Source of the DNA: Aquificota bacterium
Lineage (GTDB): Bacteria; Aquificota; Aquificia; Aquificales; Hydrogenothermaceae
Direction: 5' to 3'
DNA length: 57,898 nt
NCBI GenBank assembly: GCA_013153635.1
Contig: JAADDZ010000019.1
Location: forward strand, 1 to 57,898
Below are positions 1 through 11,274 of the stretch, piece by piece (position 1 is the first letter of the stretch; each line of letters starts with the position of its first letter). The position numbers and the translations under genes were made by a program. Under the pieces are notes generated by a model, which made no database searches, had not been told where the DNA came from, and saw only the letters and a list, made by a program, of their open reading frames with translations.

Positions 1-91
1 ACCAGTCGCTATAGAAGAACAGATGAGATTCGCTATTAGAGAAGGTGGTAGAACTGTTGGTGCTGGCGTTGTTACTAAAATTATCGAGTAA
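1..91 (+). CDS. tuf: Elongation factor Tu, C-terminal end (partial)
   Basis: Only the last 29 codons are present. The frame begins at base 2 and ends at the TAA at 89-91. The peptide PVAIEEQMRFAIREGG followed by a GAGVVTKIIE end is the conserved tail of EF-Tu domain III. EF-Tu delivers aminoacyl-tRNA to the ribosome. It lies 13 bases upstream of rpsJ, which is the normal str/S10 junction in bacteria. The start lies outside the window. Confidence 0.97.
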   Translation, partial: PVAIEEQMRFAIREGGRTVGAGVVTKIIE

Positions 92-104
92 GAGGGTTTA
101 AAAG

Positions 105-416
105 ATGGAAAACGAAAAAATCAGAATAAAATTAAAAGCATTCGACCATAAAGTACTAGACCAATCTGTAAAACAGATTATAGACACAGTAAAAAGAAGT
201 GGAGGGGTCATAAAAGGACCTATTCCACTTCCTACCCAAAGGAAAATATGGTGTGTACTTAGGTCTCCTCACAAATTTGAACAATCAAGAGAACACTTTG
301 AAATGAGAGTACACAAAAGACTCATAGACATAGAAAATGCCACACCCCAAACTATAGAAGCCCTTATGGACATCAGCCTTCCGGCTGGTGTAGACGTTGA
401 AATAAAACTAAGCTAA
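105..416 (+). CDS. rpsJ: 30S ribosomal protein S10
   Basis: 103 residues, the usual S10 length. It is a protein of the 30S head and, as NusE, a partner of NusB/NusG in transcription antitermination. Family hallmarks are GPIPLPTQR near residues 38-46 and the VDVEIKLS end. It is the first gene of the S10 operon. An AGAGGG ribosome-binding site overlaps the tuf stop, so translation may be coupled to tuf. There is no room for a separate promoter between the two genes. Confidence 0.98.
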   Translation: MENEKIRIKLKAFDHKVLDQSVKQIIDTVKRSGGVIKGPIPLPTQRKIWCVLRSPHKFEQSREHFEMRVHKRLIDIENATPQTIEALMDISLPAGVDVEIKLS

Positions 417-432
417 CAAAGGAGAAGAAAAA

Positions 433-1119
433 ATGCCTAAAGGCATACTAGGAAAAAAAGTTGGAATGACTAGAGTCTTTATCAACGATAGAGAAATTCC
501 TGTTACAGTGATTCAGATAGAGCCTAACTATGTAGTAAGACTAAAAACAAAAGAAAAAGACGGATACAACGCAGTTGTTCTAGGAATGGGAAAACGAAAG
601 AAAAAAAGAACTCCAAAACCTTTATTAGCAATCTTTGAGAAAGCAGGACTAGAACCCCTAAAATACCTAAAAGAATTCGATACAAAAGAAGAAGAACAAC
701 TACAGGTAGGACAAGAAATCAAAGTAGAAGAAGTCTTTCAAAAAGGAGACTTAATAGATATTACAGGAAAAACAAAAGGAAGAGGTTTTGCATCAGCAAT
801 GAGAAGATGGGACTTTAGCGGATTCCCAAAATCCCATGGAGCAAGATACCATAGAGCGGTAGGTTCTATAGGAGCATGTGCAGACCCGGGAAGAGTGTGG
901 AAAACAAAAAGAATGGCTGGGCACTACGGAAACGAAACAGTAACAGTTCTAGGCATGGAAATAGTAGATATAATTCCTGAAAAAAATCTAATTCTAGTTA
1001 AAGGTTCAGTACCCGGAGCTCCAAAATCAGTATTAGAACTTAGAGACAGTGTAATCAAAAACAGAAGAAAAGGAAAAAGAAAATTAGAAAGAATAAAACA
1101 ACTATATGCATCTCAATAA
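433..1119 (+). CDS. rplC: 50S ribosomal protein L3
   Basis: 228 residues, slightly longer than the E. coli protein. L3 is an early-assembly 50S protein whose long loop reaches towards the peptidyl-transferase centre. The N-terminal GILGKKVGMTRVF and the central SHGARYHRAVGSIG segment are L3 signatures. The C-terminus carries an extra basic tail (NRRKGKRKLERIK), a common thermophile feature. The AAAGGAGAAG ribosome-binding site supports the ATG at 433. It lies 16 bases after rpsJ in the S10 operon. Confidence 0.98.
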   Translation: MPKGILGKKVGMTRVFINDREIPVTVIQIEPNYVVRLKTKEKDGYNAVVLGMGKRKKKRTPKPLLAIFEKAGLEPLKYLKEFDTKEEEQLQVGQEIKVEEVFQKGDLIDITGKTKGRGFASAMRRWDFSGFPKSHGARYHRAVGSIGACADPGRVWKTKRMAGHYGNETVTVLGMEIVDIIPEKNLILVKGSVPGAPKSVLELRDSVIKNRRKGKRKLERIKQLYASQ

Positions 1120-1138
1120 AAAATGAGGTAAAAACAAA

Positions 1139-1765
1139 ATGGAAGTAACTATAACCAACCCAAAAAATGAAAAAGTAGGAACAATTAATATAGAAGACTC
1201 TATTCTAAACACCCAAGTAAACAAAGGGAGCATCTGGGAAGTAGTAAAATGGCAACTCTCTGCTAGAAGAGCAGGAACAGCCTCCACCAAAACAAGAGCA
1301 GAAGTAAGAGGTTCACGAAGGAAAATATTACCTCAAAAAGGAACAGGAAACGCAAGACACGGAGACAAAAAAGCAAATATCTTTGTAGGAGGAGGAATAG
1401 TACACGGTCCTAGACCTAGAGATTTTTACTATCCTATCCCAAAAAAACTTAGAAAAAAAGTACTAAAAGGCGTACTAACAATTAGATACAAAGATGGAGA
1501 CATAAAATTCATAGAAGACTTCACATTTGAAAAACCAAAAACAAAAACAGCTATAGAATTTTTGAAAGATTATAATATCCTAGACAAAAAAGTACTAATA
1601 GTAATCCCTCAAAAAGATGAAAACATAACAAAATCCTTTAGGAACCTTCCAAAAATAAAAATACTACTAGCAGAAGGATTAAACACATACGACATCTTAA
1701 ACGCAGATATTATTCTCATAACAAAAACAGCCGCAGAAAAGATAAATGAGAGGTTAGCACAATGA
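1139..1765 (+). CDS. rplD: 50S ribosomal protein L4
   Basis: 208 residues, full length. The extended basic loop near residues 45-80 (TKTRAEVRGSRRK, PQKGTGNARHG) is the L4 loop that lines the nascent-peptide exit tunnel. In E. coli L4 also represses its own operon through a leader. No comparable leader is visible here, because rpsJ follows tuf directly. The stop overlaps the rplW start by four bases (ATGA). Confidence 0.98.
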   Translation: MEVTITNPKNEKVGTINIEDSILNTQVNKGSIWEVVKWQLSARRAGTASTKTRAEVRGSRRKILPQKGTGNARHGDKKANIFVGGGIVHGPRPRDFYYPIPKKLRKKVLKGVLTIRYKDGDIKFIEDFTFEKPKTKTAIEFLKDYNILDKKVLIVIPQKDENITKSFRNLPKIKILLAEGLNTYDILNADIILITKTAAEKINERLAQ

Positions 1766-2055
1766 AAACACCATACGATATACTCATAAGACCTGTACTA
1801 ACAGAAAAAGCAGTAAATATGAACGAAAAAGAAAACAAACTAACATTTGAAGTGAGTTTAGATGCAACAAAGCCAGAAATCAAACAGGCAGTAGAGCAAA
1901 TACTTGGAGTTAAAGTAAAATCCGTAAGAACAGTTATCATAAAACCAAAACCAAAAAGAGTAGGGTTTAGAAACCCGGGTTTCACAAAAAAATGGAAAAA
2001 AGCGATAGTTAAACTAGATTCAGACAAACCAATAAATATAGCAGAGTTAATATAA
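1762..2055 (+). CDS. rplW: 50S ribosomal protein L23
   Basis: 97 residues. L23 sits at the tunnel exit and docks trigger factor and SRP. The start PYDILIRPVLTEKA and the central VKSVRTVIIKPKPKR are typical of bacterial L23. The start codon lies in the ATGA overlap with rplD, implying translational coupling. rplB follows after 15 bases. Confidence 0.98.
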   Translation: MKTPYDILIRPVLTEKAVNMNEKENKLTFEVSLDATKPEIKQAVEQILGVKVKSVRTVIIKPKPKRVGFRNPGFTKKWKKAIVKLDSDKPINIAELI

Positions 2056-2070
2056 AGAGGTGAATAAAAA

Positions 2071-2895
2071 ATGGGTGTAAGAAAACTAAAACCAGTTACA
2101 AACGGAACAAGACATGCAATCTTATATGACTTTAAAGAGATAACCAAAACAAAGCCAGAGAAATCCCTCCTAGTACCAAAAAAACAGAAAGCTGGAAGAA
2201 ACAACCAAGGAAGGATAACTGTCAGACACAGAGGTGGAGGACACAAAAGAAGATACAGAATTATAGACTTCAAAAGAGATAAATGGAACGTACCAGCAAA
2301 AGTAGCTTCCATAGAATATGACCCTAACAGGTCAGCAAGGATAGCCCTACTTCATTACGCTGACGGAGAAAAAAGATATATCATTTGGCCTGAAGGTCTA
2401 AACGTTGGAGATACAGTCATCGCTGGAACCGATGTAGAAATAAAAGTAGGAAACGCACTACCACTAGAAAATATACCCGTAGGAACATTTGTTCACAATA
2501 TAGAACTCACTCCCGGAAAAGGAGGACAGCTAGCCCGTTCAGCTGGAATGTCAGCACAGATACTTGGAAGGCAAGAAGACTACATTCAACTTAGACTACC
2601 CTCTGGAGAAATAAGATTAGTACACAGAAGATGCATGGCTACTGTAGGAACAGTAGGCTTAGCAGAACACGAACTCATCAAACTAGGAAAAGCTGGAAGA
2701 AAAAGATGGTTAGGAATAAGACCAACTGTTAGAGGAACAGCTATGAACCCTGTAGACCACCCTCATGGAGGTGGTGAAGGGAAGACCTTTGGAAAACACC
2801 CTGTTTCTCCATGGGGATTGCCTACCAAAGGATACAAAACAAGACGAGGAAAAAAATATTCAGACAAATTTATCATAAAGCGTAGAGGTAAATAA
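2071..2895 (+). CDS. rplB: 50S ribosomal protein L2
   Basis: 274 residues, the canonical length. The invariant [14 protein letters not shown] segment, holding the histidine close to the peptidyl-transferase centre, lies at residues 225-238. The [15 protein letters not shown] and [12 protein letters not shown] motifs are also intact. An AAGAGGTGA ribosome-binding site precedes the ATG. rpsS begins one base after the stop. Confidence 0.98.
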   Translation: MGVRKLKPVTNGTRHAILYDFKEITKTKPEKSLLVPKKQKAGRNNQGRITVRHRGGGHKRRYRIIDFKRDKWNVPAKVASIEYDPNRSARIALLHYADGEKRYIIWPEGLNVGDTVIAGTDVEIKVGNALPLENIPVGTFVHNIELTPGKGGQLARSAGMSAQILGRQEDYIQLRLPSGEIRLVHRRCMATVGTVGLAEHELIKLGKAGRKRWLGIRPTVRGTAMNPVDHPHGGGEGKTFGKHPVSPWGLPTKGYKTRRGKKYSDKFIIKRRGK

Positions 2896-2896
2896 C

Positions 2897-3196
2897 ATGG
2901 GATTCAAAGGAAAATGGAATGAAAGATTCAAAAACCCATACGTAAACCAAAAGATTCTAAAAAAAATTAGAAAAATGAACGAGACAGGAGAAAGAAAAAT
3001 AATAAAAGTATGGGATAGAGCATGCACCATAACAGAAGAAATGGTAGGACATACCATAGCAGTATACAACGGACAAAAATTTATACCAGTTTACATAAGA
3101 CCAGAAATGGTAGGACATAAACTTGGTGAATTTTCCTTAACAAGAACATTTAGAGGACACCCAGATAAATCTGCAAAAGCAGTAAAGAAAAAATAA
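2897..3196 (+). CDS. rpsS: 30S ribosomal protein S19
   Basis: 99 residues. S19 forms part of the 30S head next to S13 and contacts the A-site tRNA region. [23 protein letters not shown] and [15 protein letters not shown] are S19 signatures in shortened form here ([25 protein letters not shown]). The RBS (GAGGTAA) lies inside the end of rplB, so the two genes are translationally coupled. Confidence 0.97.
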   Translation: MGFKGKWNERFKNPYVNQKILKKIRKMNETGERKIIKVWDRACTITEEMVGHTIAVYNGQKFIPVYIRPEMVGHKLGEFSLTRTFRGHPDKSAKAVKKK

Positions 3197-3211
3197 AAGA
3201 GGTAGAGGAAA

Positions 3212-3562
3212 ATGGCAACCGCTGAAGTTAAAGAAGCAAAAGCAGTTCACAAATATGCAAGAATATCACCTACAAAAGTAAGACAAGTTATAAACCTCAT
3301 AAGAGGCAAAGATGTAGGAGTAGCCCTTGCAATACTCCAAGAGACAAACAAAAGAGCATCTAAGATAGTAGAGACCTTACTAAAAAGTGCAATAGCAAAT
3401 GCTGAAAACAAAGACATGGACATAGACAACCTATACATAAAAGAAATTCGAGCAGAAGACGGACCAATACTCAAAAGATACATGCCTAGGGCATACGGTA
3501 GAGCAACAATGATAAGAAGAAGATACTCTCATATCTACATAATATTAGCTGAAAGGCAATAA
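3212..3562 (+). CDS. rplV: 50S ribosomal protein L22
   Basis: 116 residues. L22 contacts all 23S domains, and its beta-hairpin lines the exit tunnel. The hallmark hairpin is [16 protein letters not shown] near residues 85-100, followed by [30 protein letters not shown] at residues 17-34 is also typical. An AGAGGTAGAGG ribosome-binding site supports the ATG. Confidence 0.98.
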   Translation: MATAEVKEAKAVHKYARISPTKVRQVINLIRGKDVGVALAILQETNKRASKIVETLLKSAIANAENKDMDIDNLYIKEIRAEDGPILKRYMPRAYGRATMIRRRYSHIYIILAERQ

Positions 3563-3576
3563 AGGAGGAAATAGAC

Positions 3577-4260
3577 GTGGGGCAAAAAGTAAATCCCATA
3601 AGTTTAAGACTAGGAGTAACAAAAGATTGGAAATCTAAATGGTACGCTGACAAAAAAAGATACAGCCAGATACTCCATGAAGACCTAAAAATAAGACAAT
3701 TCATAGAACAAAGATATAAACCAGCAGGAATCGCAGATGTAGTCATAGAAAGACTTGGAGATAAACTAAGAGTAAAAATATTCGCCTCCAAACCGGGAAT
3801 AGTTATAGGAAGAAAAGGAGCAGAAGTCGAAGAACTAAACAAAGTACTAAAAGCTCTATCAAACGCAAAAGATATAACTGTCAACGTAGACGAAATAAAA
3901 AGACCAGAACTAAATGCTAAACTAGTAGCAGAAGATATAGCCCTACAACTAGAAAGAAGAGTATCCCACAGAAGAGCCATGAAAAGAGCCATAGACAATG
4001 CAATGAAAGCAGGAGCAAAAGGGATAAAAGTACAAGTAGGAGGACGTATCGGAGGTGTAGACCTAGCAAGGAAAGAATGGTTCATGGCAGGAAGAATGCC
4101 CCTACAAACAATCAGAGCAGATATAGACTATGGAACAGCTAGAGCTTCTACAAAATATGGAATCCTCGGCATAAAAGTATGGATATACAAAGGAGACAAA
4201 ATAGAAGCCAAAAAAGAAGAAGTTCTCAAAAAAATAGAAGAAGAACTTCAATCAGTTTAA
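3577..4260 (+). CDS. rpsC: 30S ribosomal protein S3 (GTG start)
   Basis: 227 residues. S3 surrounds the mRNA entry channel and contains a KH domain, seen here as [15 protein letters not shown] at about residues 71-85. The C-terminal domain has [15 protein letters not shown] and the [18 protein letters not shown] block. The start is GTG, supported by the strong AAAGGAGGAAA site 8 bases upstream and by the universal [13 protein letters not shown]-terminus immediately after it. It is a regular member of the S10 operon. Confidence 0.98.
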   Translation: MGQKVNPISLRLGVTKDWKSKWYADKKRYSQILHEDLKIRQFIEQRYKPAGIADVVIERLGDKLRVKIFASKPGIVIGRKGAEVEELNKVLKALSNAKDITVNVDEIKRPELNAKLVAEDIALQLERRVSHRRAMKRAIDNAMKAGAKGIKVQVGGRIGGVDLARKEWFMAGRMPLQTIRADIDYGTARASTKYGILGIKVWIYKGDKIEAKKEEVLKKIEEELQSV

Positions 4261-4274
4261 GGAGGAGCTAGAAA

Positions 4275-4691
4275 ATGCTTTTACAACCTAAAAAGCTAAA
4301 ATGGAGAAAACAACAAAGAGGAAGAATGAAGGGCAAAGCAACCCGTAGAAATAGAGTAAACTTTGGAGAGTACGGTTTACAAGCACTACAACCTTGCTGG
4401 ATGACATCTAGACAGATAGAAGCTGCAAGGGTAGCCATAGTAAGGGAAGCCAAAAAAGGAGCAAAAGTTTGGATTAGAGTATTTCCTCACAAACCAGTTA
4501 CAAAAAAACCAGCCGAAACAAGAATGGGAAAAGGAAAAGGTGACCTAGACCACTTCGTAGCAGTAGTAAAACCCGGACATATCCTATTCGAAATAGCAGG
4601 AGTTCCTCAAGAAGTAGCAGAAGAAGCCTTTAGAAAAGCAAGCTATAAACTACCTATCAAAACAAGACTAGTAAAAGCAGAAGGAGTATAA
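4275..4691 (+). CDS. rplP: 50S ribosomal protein L16
   Basis: 138 residues. L16 organises the A-site finger and tRNA accommodation region of the 50S. Visible signatures are the N-terminal [46 protein letters not shown] and [14 protein letters not shown]. An AGGAGGAG ribosome-binding site precedes the ATG. The stop is one base from the rpmC start. Confidence 0.98.
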   Translation: MLLQPKKLKWRKQQRGRMKGKATRRNRVNFGEYGLQALQPCWMTSRQIEAARVAIVREAKKGAKVWIRVFPHKPVTKKPAETRMGKGKGDLDHFVAVVKPGHILFEIAGVPQEVAEEAFRKASYKLPIKTRLVKAEGV

Positions 4692-4692
4692 A

Positions 4693-4902
4693 ATGAAAGC
4701 ACCAGAACTTAGAAAACTATCAACAGAAGAACTAAAAGACAAACTCCTAGAACTAAAGAAAAAACTAATGCATCTTAGATTTCAAAACGAAATCGGGGCT
4801 TTAGGGAAACCTAGTGAAATAAGAGAAACCAAAAGAGATATAGCTAGAATACTGACTATCCTAAGAGAAAGAGAACTTTCAAACACCGGAGGTAAACAAT
4901 GA
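4693..4902 (+). CDS. rpmC: 50S ribosomal protein L29
   Basis: 69 residues forming two helices. [21 protein letters not shown] followed by LRFQ and [15 protein letters not shown] is the L29 pattern (shown in pieces). It sits at the tunnel exit beside L23. Its end overlaps the rpsQ start by four bases, and its RBS is inside rplP. Confidence 0.96.
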   Translation: MKAPELRKLSTEELKDKLLELKKKLMHLRFQNEIGALGKPSEIRETKRDIARILTILRERELSNTGGKQ

Positions 4903-5159
4903 CACAAGAAGCCAAAACCAGAAAAAAAGAATACATAGGAAGAGTAGTTAGCGACAAAATGGATAAAACAGTAGTTGTCCTAGTAGAAAGGCAATTTAGA
5001 CACCCCTTATATGAAAAAAGAATCAAAAGAAGCAAAAAATTCTACGCCCACGACGAAAAAAACGAATGCAAAACAGGAGACATCGTCAAAATTATAGAAA
5101 CAAGACCTATATCAAAAACCAAAAGATGGGTAGTTGTAGAAAAATTACCACAAAAATAG
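4899..5159 (+). CDS. rpsQ: 30S ribosomal protein S17
   Basis: 86 residues with the OB-fold signatures [32 protein letters not shown] and [19 protein letters not shown]17 is a primary 16S-binding protein. It is the last gene of the S10 operon part. The next gene is separated by a 76-base gap that carries a promoter. Confidence 0.98.
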   Translation: MTQEAKTRKKEYIGRVVSDKMDKTVVVLVERQFRHPLYEKRIKRSKKFYAHDEKNECKTGDIVKIIETRPISKTKRWVVVEKLPQK

Positions 5160-5165
5160 CCTATA

Positions 5166-5194
5166 TTGAAAACGAACTCCAATTGTAATATAAT
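5166..5194 (+). promoter_or_regulatory. Sigma-70-type promoter of the spc operon
   Basis: TTGAAA at 5166-5171 and TATAAT at 5189-5194 are separated by exactly 17 bases. This gives a perfect -10 and a 5 of 6 -35 match. Transcription would begin near 5201, about 35 bases before rplN. It lies in the only substantial gap between rpsJ and rplQ. No hairpin terminator is visible after rpsQ, so S10-operon transcripts may also read through. Confidence 0.8.
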
Positions 5195-5235
5195 ATTACT
5201 TTGCTTTCACAAATTAGACTCAAAAGGGGTTAAAA

Positions 5236-5604
5236 ATGATACAAAGAGGAACATACTTAGTTGCGGCTGATAATTCAGGAGCAAAAAAAGTACAATGTAT
5301 AGGAATTCCCGGTGGCGCAAAAAAAAGATATGCTACCTTAGGAGATGTTATAACAGTAACCGTAAAATCAGCATTACCCAACGCACCAGCTAAAAAAGGG
5401 AAAATATACAAAGCAGTAGTAGTGAGAACAAAAAAAGAAGTAAAAAGACCAGATGGTAGTTACATAAAAGCTGACGACAACGCAGTCGTTTTACTTAACA
5501 ACAACCTAGAACCTATAGGAACACGTATTTTAAGTCCAGTAGCAAGAGAAATCAGGTCAAAAGGATTCTACAGAATAGTTTCCTTAGCTCCGGAGGTAAT
5601 CTAA
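5236..5604 (+). CDS. rplN: 50S ribosomal protein L14
   Basis: 122 residues, the universal L14 length. The start [21 protein letters not shown] and the [19 protein letters not shown] block are highly conserved (given here as identifying regions at residues 1-21 and 73-91). L14 forms an intersubunit bridge with 16S h14. An AAGGGG ribosome-binding site precedes the ATG. First gene behind the 5166-5194 promoter. Confidence 0.98.
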   Translation: MIQRGTYLVAADNSGAKKVQCIGIPGGAKKRYATLGDVITVTVKSALPNAPAKKGKIYKAVVVRTKKEVKRPDGSYIKADDNAVVLLNNNLEPIGTRILSPVAREIRSKGFYRIVSLAPEVI

Positions 5605-5606
5605 CA

Positions 5607-5981
5607 ATGATAAAAACGAGAATAAAAAAAGGTGATACAGTTATAGTCATTGCAGGAAAGGAAAAAGGAAAGATAGGTAAAGTAAAACAGATTCTAAGAG
5701 ACTCAGAAAATACAAGAGTAGTAGTAGAAAACATAAACATCGGGAAAAAACATCTTAAACATATAGAAGGCGTCCAAGAAGGAGGAATAGTAAACATAGA
5801 AAGACCTATACATATATCCAATGTAGCATACTACGACGAAAAAACTGGCAAAAGAGTAAAAATAGGATTTAGATACAAAGAAGAAGGAGAAAAAGTAATA
5901 AAAGAGAGATTCAACAAAAAAACAGGAGAAACAATAGATATTGTATGGGAAAAACCAAAAAAAGCTAGAGGTAGCAAATAA
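5607..5981 (+). CDS. rplX: 50S ribosomal protein L24
   Basis: 124 residues, somewhat longer than the ~104 of E. coli. The KOW motif region [20 protein letters not shown] is at residues 7-26. The second half has [16 protein letters not shown], typical of L24, then an extended basic tail. L24 is an assembly-initiator protein near the tunnel exit. The stop overlaps the rplE start by one base (TAATG). Confidence 0.97.
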   Translation: MIKTRIKKGDTVIVIAGKEKGKIGKVKQILRDSENTRVVVENINIGKKHLKHIEGVQEGGIVNIERPIHISNVAYYDEKTGKRVKIGFRYKEEGEKVIKERFNKKTGETIDIVWEKPKKARGSK

Positions 5982-6544
5982 TGGCAACCGCTGAAAAATA
6001 TAAACCTAGATTAGAAAAAAAATACAAAGAAGAAGTAATGCAAAAACTTATGGAAAGATTTGGATACAAATCCCCAATGGAAGTTCCTAAAATTCAAAAA
6101 ATAGTTGTCAACATGGGAATAGGAGAGGCAGTTCAAGATATAAAACAACTAGATAGAGCCGTAGAGGACCTAATGTTAATAACAGGACAAAAACCAGCAA
6201 TAACAAGAGCCAAAAAATCAGAAGCAGGCTTCAAATTAAGAAAAGAGAATCCAATAGGAGCAAAAGTTACCCTAAGAAAAGAGAGAATGTGGGATTTTTT
6301 AGATAAACTCATATCCGTAGCCCTCCCCAGAGTTAGAGACTTTCGAGGATTAAACCCAAGGTCTTTTGACGGAAGAGGAAACTATGCTTTTGGCGTACCA
6401 GAACAGATTATATTCCCAGAAATCGATTATGATAAAGTAGACAGAATTCGCGGAATGGACATAATAATCCAAACAACTGCAGAAACAGACGAAGAAGCAA
6501 AATGGTTGTTAGCCCTATTAGGACTACCTATAAGAGCCCAGTAA
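5981..6544 (+). CDS. rplE: 50S ribosomal protein L5
   Basis: 187 residues. L5 binds 5S rRNA and contacts the P-site tRNA and S13. Family signatures include [56 protein letters not shown] and the C-terminal [18 protein letters not shown]. It is coupled to rplX by a one-base overlap. Confidence 0.98.
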   Translation: MATAEKYKPRLEKKYKEEVMQKLMERFGYKSPMEVPKIQKIVVNMGIGEAVQDIKQLDRAVEDLMLITGQKPAITRAKKSEAGFKLRKENPIGAKVTLRKERMWDFLDKLISVALPRVRDFRGLNPRSFDGRGNYAFGVPEQIIFPEIDYDKVDRIRGMDIIIQTTAETDEEAKWLLALLGLPIRAQ

Positions 6545-6554
6545 GGAGGAAATA

Positions 6555-6740
6555 ATGGCACGAAAAGCCCTATTTGTAAAAGCCTTTAGAGAGCCAAAAT
6601 TCAAAACAAGAAAACACGCAAGATGTCCCATATGTGGAAGACCAAGAGGATTTTTAAGACAGTTCAATATGTGTAGAATCTGTTTTAGAGAAAGAGCATC
6701 AAGAGGAGAAATTCCCGGAATCAAGAAAGCAAGTTGGTAA
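6555..6740 (+). CDS. rpsN: 30S ribosomal protein S14, zinc-binding type
   Basis: 61 residues, the short S14 type. Four cysteines at C24, C27, C40 and C43 form two CxxC knuckles for zinc, and the C-terminus [11 protein letters not shown] is invariant in this class. S14 is a 30S head protein. An AAGGAGGAAA ribosome-binding site supports the ATG. No zinc-free paralogue is seen in the window. Confidence 0.98.
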   Translation: MARKALFVKAFREPKFKTRKHARCPICGRPRGFLRQFNMCRICFRERASRGEIPGIKKASW

Positions 6741-6752
6741 AAGGAGGAAGAA

Positions 6753-7163
6753 ATGATTACAGACCCAATAGCTGATATGCTTGCAAGAATCAACAATGCG
6801 ATAAAAGCAAGAAAAGGAGAAGTATATATCCCAAATTCAACGATGAAAGAAAAAATCGCCCAAATTCTAAAAAAAGAAGGATACATAGAAGATTACATAG
6901 TTTCAGAAGAAAGAAAAAAAGGCACCCAAAAAACACTTATCCTAAAACTAAAATATCTAGGTCCTAGAAATACAAAACCTGCAATCTCTGGATTAAAAAG
7001 AGTATCAAAACCGGGACTAAGAAAATACGCATCTGTAGAAGAGATACCTTATGTCAGAAAAGGACTGGGAGTCGCAATAATCTCTACAAACAAAGGAATT
7101 TTGACAGATGCAGAAGCAAGGAAAAAAAGAGTCGGTGGCGAAGTCATAGCATATATCTGGTAA
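6753..7163 (+). CDS. rpsH: 30S ribosomal protein S8
   Basis: 136 residues. S8 binds the 16S central domain and in E. coli represses the spc operon. The start [16 protein letters not shown] and the C-terminal [20 protein letters not shown] and GGEVIAYIW are typical. An AAAGGAGGAAG site lies 7 bases before the ATG. Any S8 translational operator would sit near rplE. I could not verify one. Confidence 0.98.
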   Translation: MITDPIADMLARINNAIKARKGEVYIPNSTMKEKIAQILKKEGYIEDYIVSEERKKGTQKTLILKLKYLGPRNTKPAISGLKRVSKPGLRKYASVEEIPYVRKGLGVAIISTNKGILTDAEARKKRVGGEVIAYIW

Positions 7164-7182
7164 TAACCAAGGAGGAATTCTA

Positions 7183-7728
7183 ATGTCAAGAATTGGAAAG
7201 AAGCCTGTTCCCATTCCACAGGGAGTAGAAGTTAACATAAGCCCAGACAACCATGTATCTATTAAAGGTCCACTAGGCACTCTAGAATATAAATTTCACC
7301 CAGCAATGAAAATAACAATAGAAGAAAACCAAATCAAAGTAGAAAGACCCTCTGATGAACCATTTATGAGAGCATTACACGGAACAACTAGAGCCTTAAT
7401 TGCAAACATGGTAGAAGGTGTAACAAAAGGATTTACTATAGAATTAGAATTAGTAGGTATAGGTTACAGAGGACAAGTCAAAGGAGACGTTTTAGAACTC
7501 CAACTAGGTTACTCCCACCCAGTACTGTACCCAATTCCAAAAGACGTAAAAATAACCATGGAAGGAAACACAGTTATAAAAGTAAGCGGAATAGACAAGC
7601 AGAGAGTTGGTCAAGTAGCCGCAGAAATTAGAGCATTAAGAAAACCTGACCCTTACAAAGGTAAAGGGGTTAGATACAAAGGAGAACAACTAAAGCTTAA
7701 ACCGGGTAAATCAGTAGGTAAAAAATAA
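7183..7728 (+). CDS. rplF: 50S ribosomal protein L6
   Basis: 181 residues in two homologous halves. Conserved features are [16 protein letters not shown] at the start, [18 protein letters not shown] in the middle and [16 protein letters not shown] near the end. L6 lies near the sarcin-ricin loop. An AAGGAGGAATTCT site precedes the ATG. Confidence 0.98.
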   Translation: MSRIGKKPVPIPQGVEVNISPDNHVSIKGPLGTLEYKFHPAMKITIEENQIKVERPSDEPFMRALHGTTRALIANMVEGVTKGFTIELELVGIGYRGQVKGDVLELQLGYSHPVLYPIPKDVKITMEGNTVIKVSGIDKQRVGQVAAEIRALRKPDPYKGKGVRYKGEQLKLKPGKSVGKK

Positions 7729-7741
7729 GTGAGGAGATAAA

Positions 7742-8113
7742 ATGGCAGTAAAAACAAGAAGAGAAAAAAGATTAATAAGACACAAAAGAGTAAGAAAAAA
7801 GATATTTGGGACATCACAAAAACCTAGAATGGCATTCTACAGAAGCCTAAATAACCTATACGTACAAATTATAGATGACGAAAAAGGCATAACCATTGTG
7901 AGTGCCTCAACTATAGACAAAGACTATGTAGAAAAATATAGAAAGAGAGGCGGAAAATCCATAGAAGACGCCCAAAAATTAGGAGAATTTATAGCAGAAA
8001 AAGCTTTATCAAAAGGAATAAACAAAGTAGTGTTTGATAGAGGAGGATTTAAATATCACGGTAAAGTAAAAGCCTTTGCAGATGCAGTTAGAGAAAAAGG
8101 ATTACAGTTTTAA
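7742..8113 (+). CDS. rplR: 50S ribosomal protein L18
   Basis: 123 residues. L18 binds 5S rRNA with L5. Signatures: RLIRHKRVRKKIFGT, RMAFYRSLNNLYVQIIDD, and the C-terminal KVVFDRGGFKYHGKVKAFAD. It has a GAGGAGATAA ribosome-binding site and lies between rplF and rpsE as in most bacteria. Confidence 0.98.
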   Translation: MAVKTRREKRLIRHKRVRKKIFGTSQKPRMAFYRSLNNLYVQIIDDEKGITIVSASTIDKDYVEKYRKRGGKSIEDAQKLGEFIAEKALSKGINKVVFDRGGFKYHGKVKAFADAVREKGLQF

Positions 8114-8126
8114 AGGAGAATAGATA

Positions 8127-8711
8127 ATGGGACATAAAAAAATAGAGAGATTGATAGAACTAAGACAAAGACAAAATCCAGTAGATACCTCTTCCTTAAC
8201 TTTAGAAGAAAGAGTTGTAGAAATCAGAAGAACCACTAGAGTTATGGAAGGTGGTAGAAGATTCTCATTTAGTACTCTTGCAGTAGTTGGAGACAGAAAT
8301 GGACACGTTGGGTTTGGACACGGAAAAGCAAAAGAAGTCCCACCTTCTATAGCCAAAGCTATAGCAGACGCCAAAAAACATATAATAAAAGTATCCCTAA
8401 TAGAAGGAACTATCCCCCATGATGTTATAGGAGAATACGAATCAGCAGTAGTCCTATTAAAACCAGCTCGTAGAGGTACAGGGGTTGTCGCCGGCGGAGC
8501 AGTTAGACCAGTTTTAGAACTACTTGGCGTTACAGACATTCTTACAAAAATCATAGGAAGAACCACAAACCCTCACAATACTGTAAAAGCTGTTTTTGAT
8601 GCCCTTTTAAAGATAAAATCTCCAGAAGAAGTCGCAAAGATTAGAGGAATAGATGAAGAGGAACTAAAGAAAAACTACAGAATCTACGCTGGAGGTACTG
8701 CATCATTATGA
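8127..8711 (+). CDS. rpsE: 30S ribosomal protein S5
   Basis: 194 residues, longer at both ends than the E. coli protein. The dsRNA-binding-like half has RVMEGGRRFSFSTLAVVGD and HVGFGHGKAKEVP. The C-terminal half has RRGTGVVAGGAVRPVLELLG. S5 contributes to decoding accuracy and mRNA helicase activity at the entry channel. The stop overlaps the rpmD start by four bases. Confidence 0.98.
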   Translation: MGHKKIERLIELRQRQNPVDTSSLTLEERVVEIRRTTRVMEGGRRFSFSTLAVVGDRNGHVGFGHGKAKEVPPSIAKAIADAKKHIIKVSLIEGTIPHDVIGEYESAVVLLKPARRGTGVVAGGAVRPVLELLGVTDILTKIIGRTTNPHNTVKAVFDALLKIKSPEEVAKIRGIDEEELKKNYRIYAGGTASL

Positions 8712-8890
8712 AAATCAAAGTAAAACTCACTAGAGGCTTAGCAGGAAAAAGAAAATCCCAAATACAAGCAGTAAAATCATTAGGTCTAAAGAAAGTTGGT
8801 GACGAAAAAATCCTACAGAAAAACCCCATGGTTTTAGGAAATATAGAAAAGGTAAGACACCTTATAAAAGTGGAGGAAATACAAGAATGA
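8708..8890 (+). CDS. rpmD: 50S ribosomal protein L30
   Basis: 60 residues. The L30 pattern is seen in [21 protein letters not shown] and [11 protein letters not shown], ending with [19 protein letters not shown] (residues 6-26, 25-36 and 40-58). It overlaps its neighbours by four bases on each side, so it is translated only within the operon. Confidence 0.95.
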   Translation: MKIKVKLTRGLAGKRKSQIQAVKSLGLKKVGDEKILQKNPMVLGNIEKVRHLIKVEEIQE

Positions 8891-9336
8891 GACTACATGA
8901 ATTATCCCCAAATATAGGGTCTACAAAAAATAAAAAAAGAATAGGTAGAGGTCTAGGTTCAGGGAAAGGAAGAACTGCTGGAAGAGGACAAAAAGGTCAA
9001 AAATCAAGGTCTGGAGATAGAAATCTACCACCATTCTTTGAAGGTGGACAAACACCATTTTTAATGAGAATACCAAAAAGAGGATTTAAAAATCCAAACA
9101 AAAAAGAATACGAAATAGTAAATATAGAGATTCTTGAAAAATACTTTGAAGCAAACGAAGAAATCACACCTCAAATCTTAAAAGAAAAAGGGATTATCCA
9201 TTGTACCCTTGCCGTAAAAATATTAGGGAATGGAGAGATTACAAAACCATTAAAAGTCAAAGCTCATAAATTTTCAAAATCTGCACAAGAAAAAATACAA
9301 TCTGCAGGTGGTTCTGTAGAAATAATAGAACAATAG
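8887..9336 (+). CDS. rplO: 50S ribosomal protein L15
   Basis: 149 residues. The glycine/arginine-rich N-terminus ([19 protein letters not shown], residues 21-39) and [17 protein letters not shown] are L15 hallmarks. L15 is a late-assembly 50S protein. It overlaps rpmD by four bases. secY follows after 10 bases. Confidence 0.98.
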   Translation: MRLHELSPNIGSTKNKKRIGRGLGSGKGRTAGRGQKGQKSRSGDRNLPPFFEGGQTPFLMRIPKRGFKNPNKKEYEIVNIEILEKYFEANEEITPQILKEKGIIHCTLAVKILGNGEITKPLKVKAHKFSKSAQEKIQSAGGSVEIIEQ

Positions 9337-9346
9337 AGGATAATCC

Positions 9347-11268
<1,922 letters not shown>

Positions 11269-11274
11269 TTTGTT

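Noticed and set aside
5703-5987. Tyrosine/phenylalanine-rich frame opposite rplX
   Set aside because: It is a shadow of A-rich L24 codons with no independent signals.
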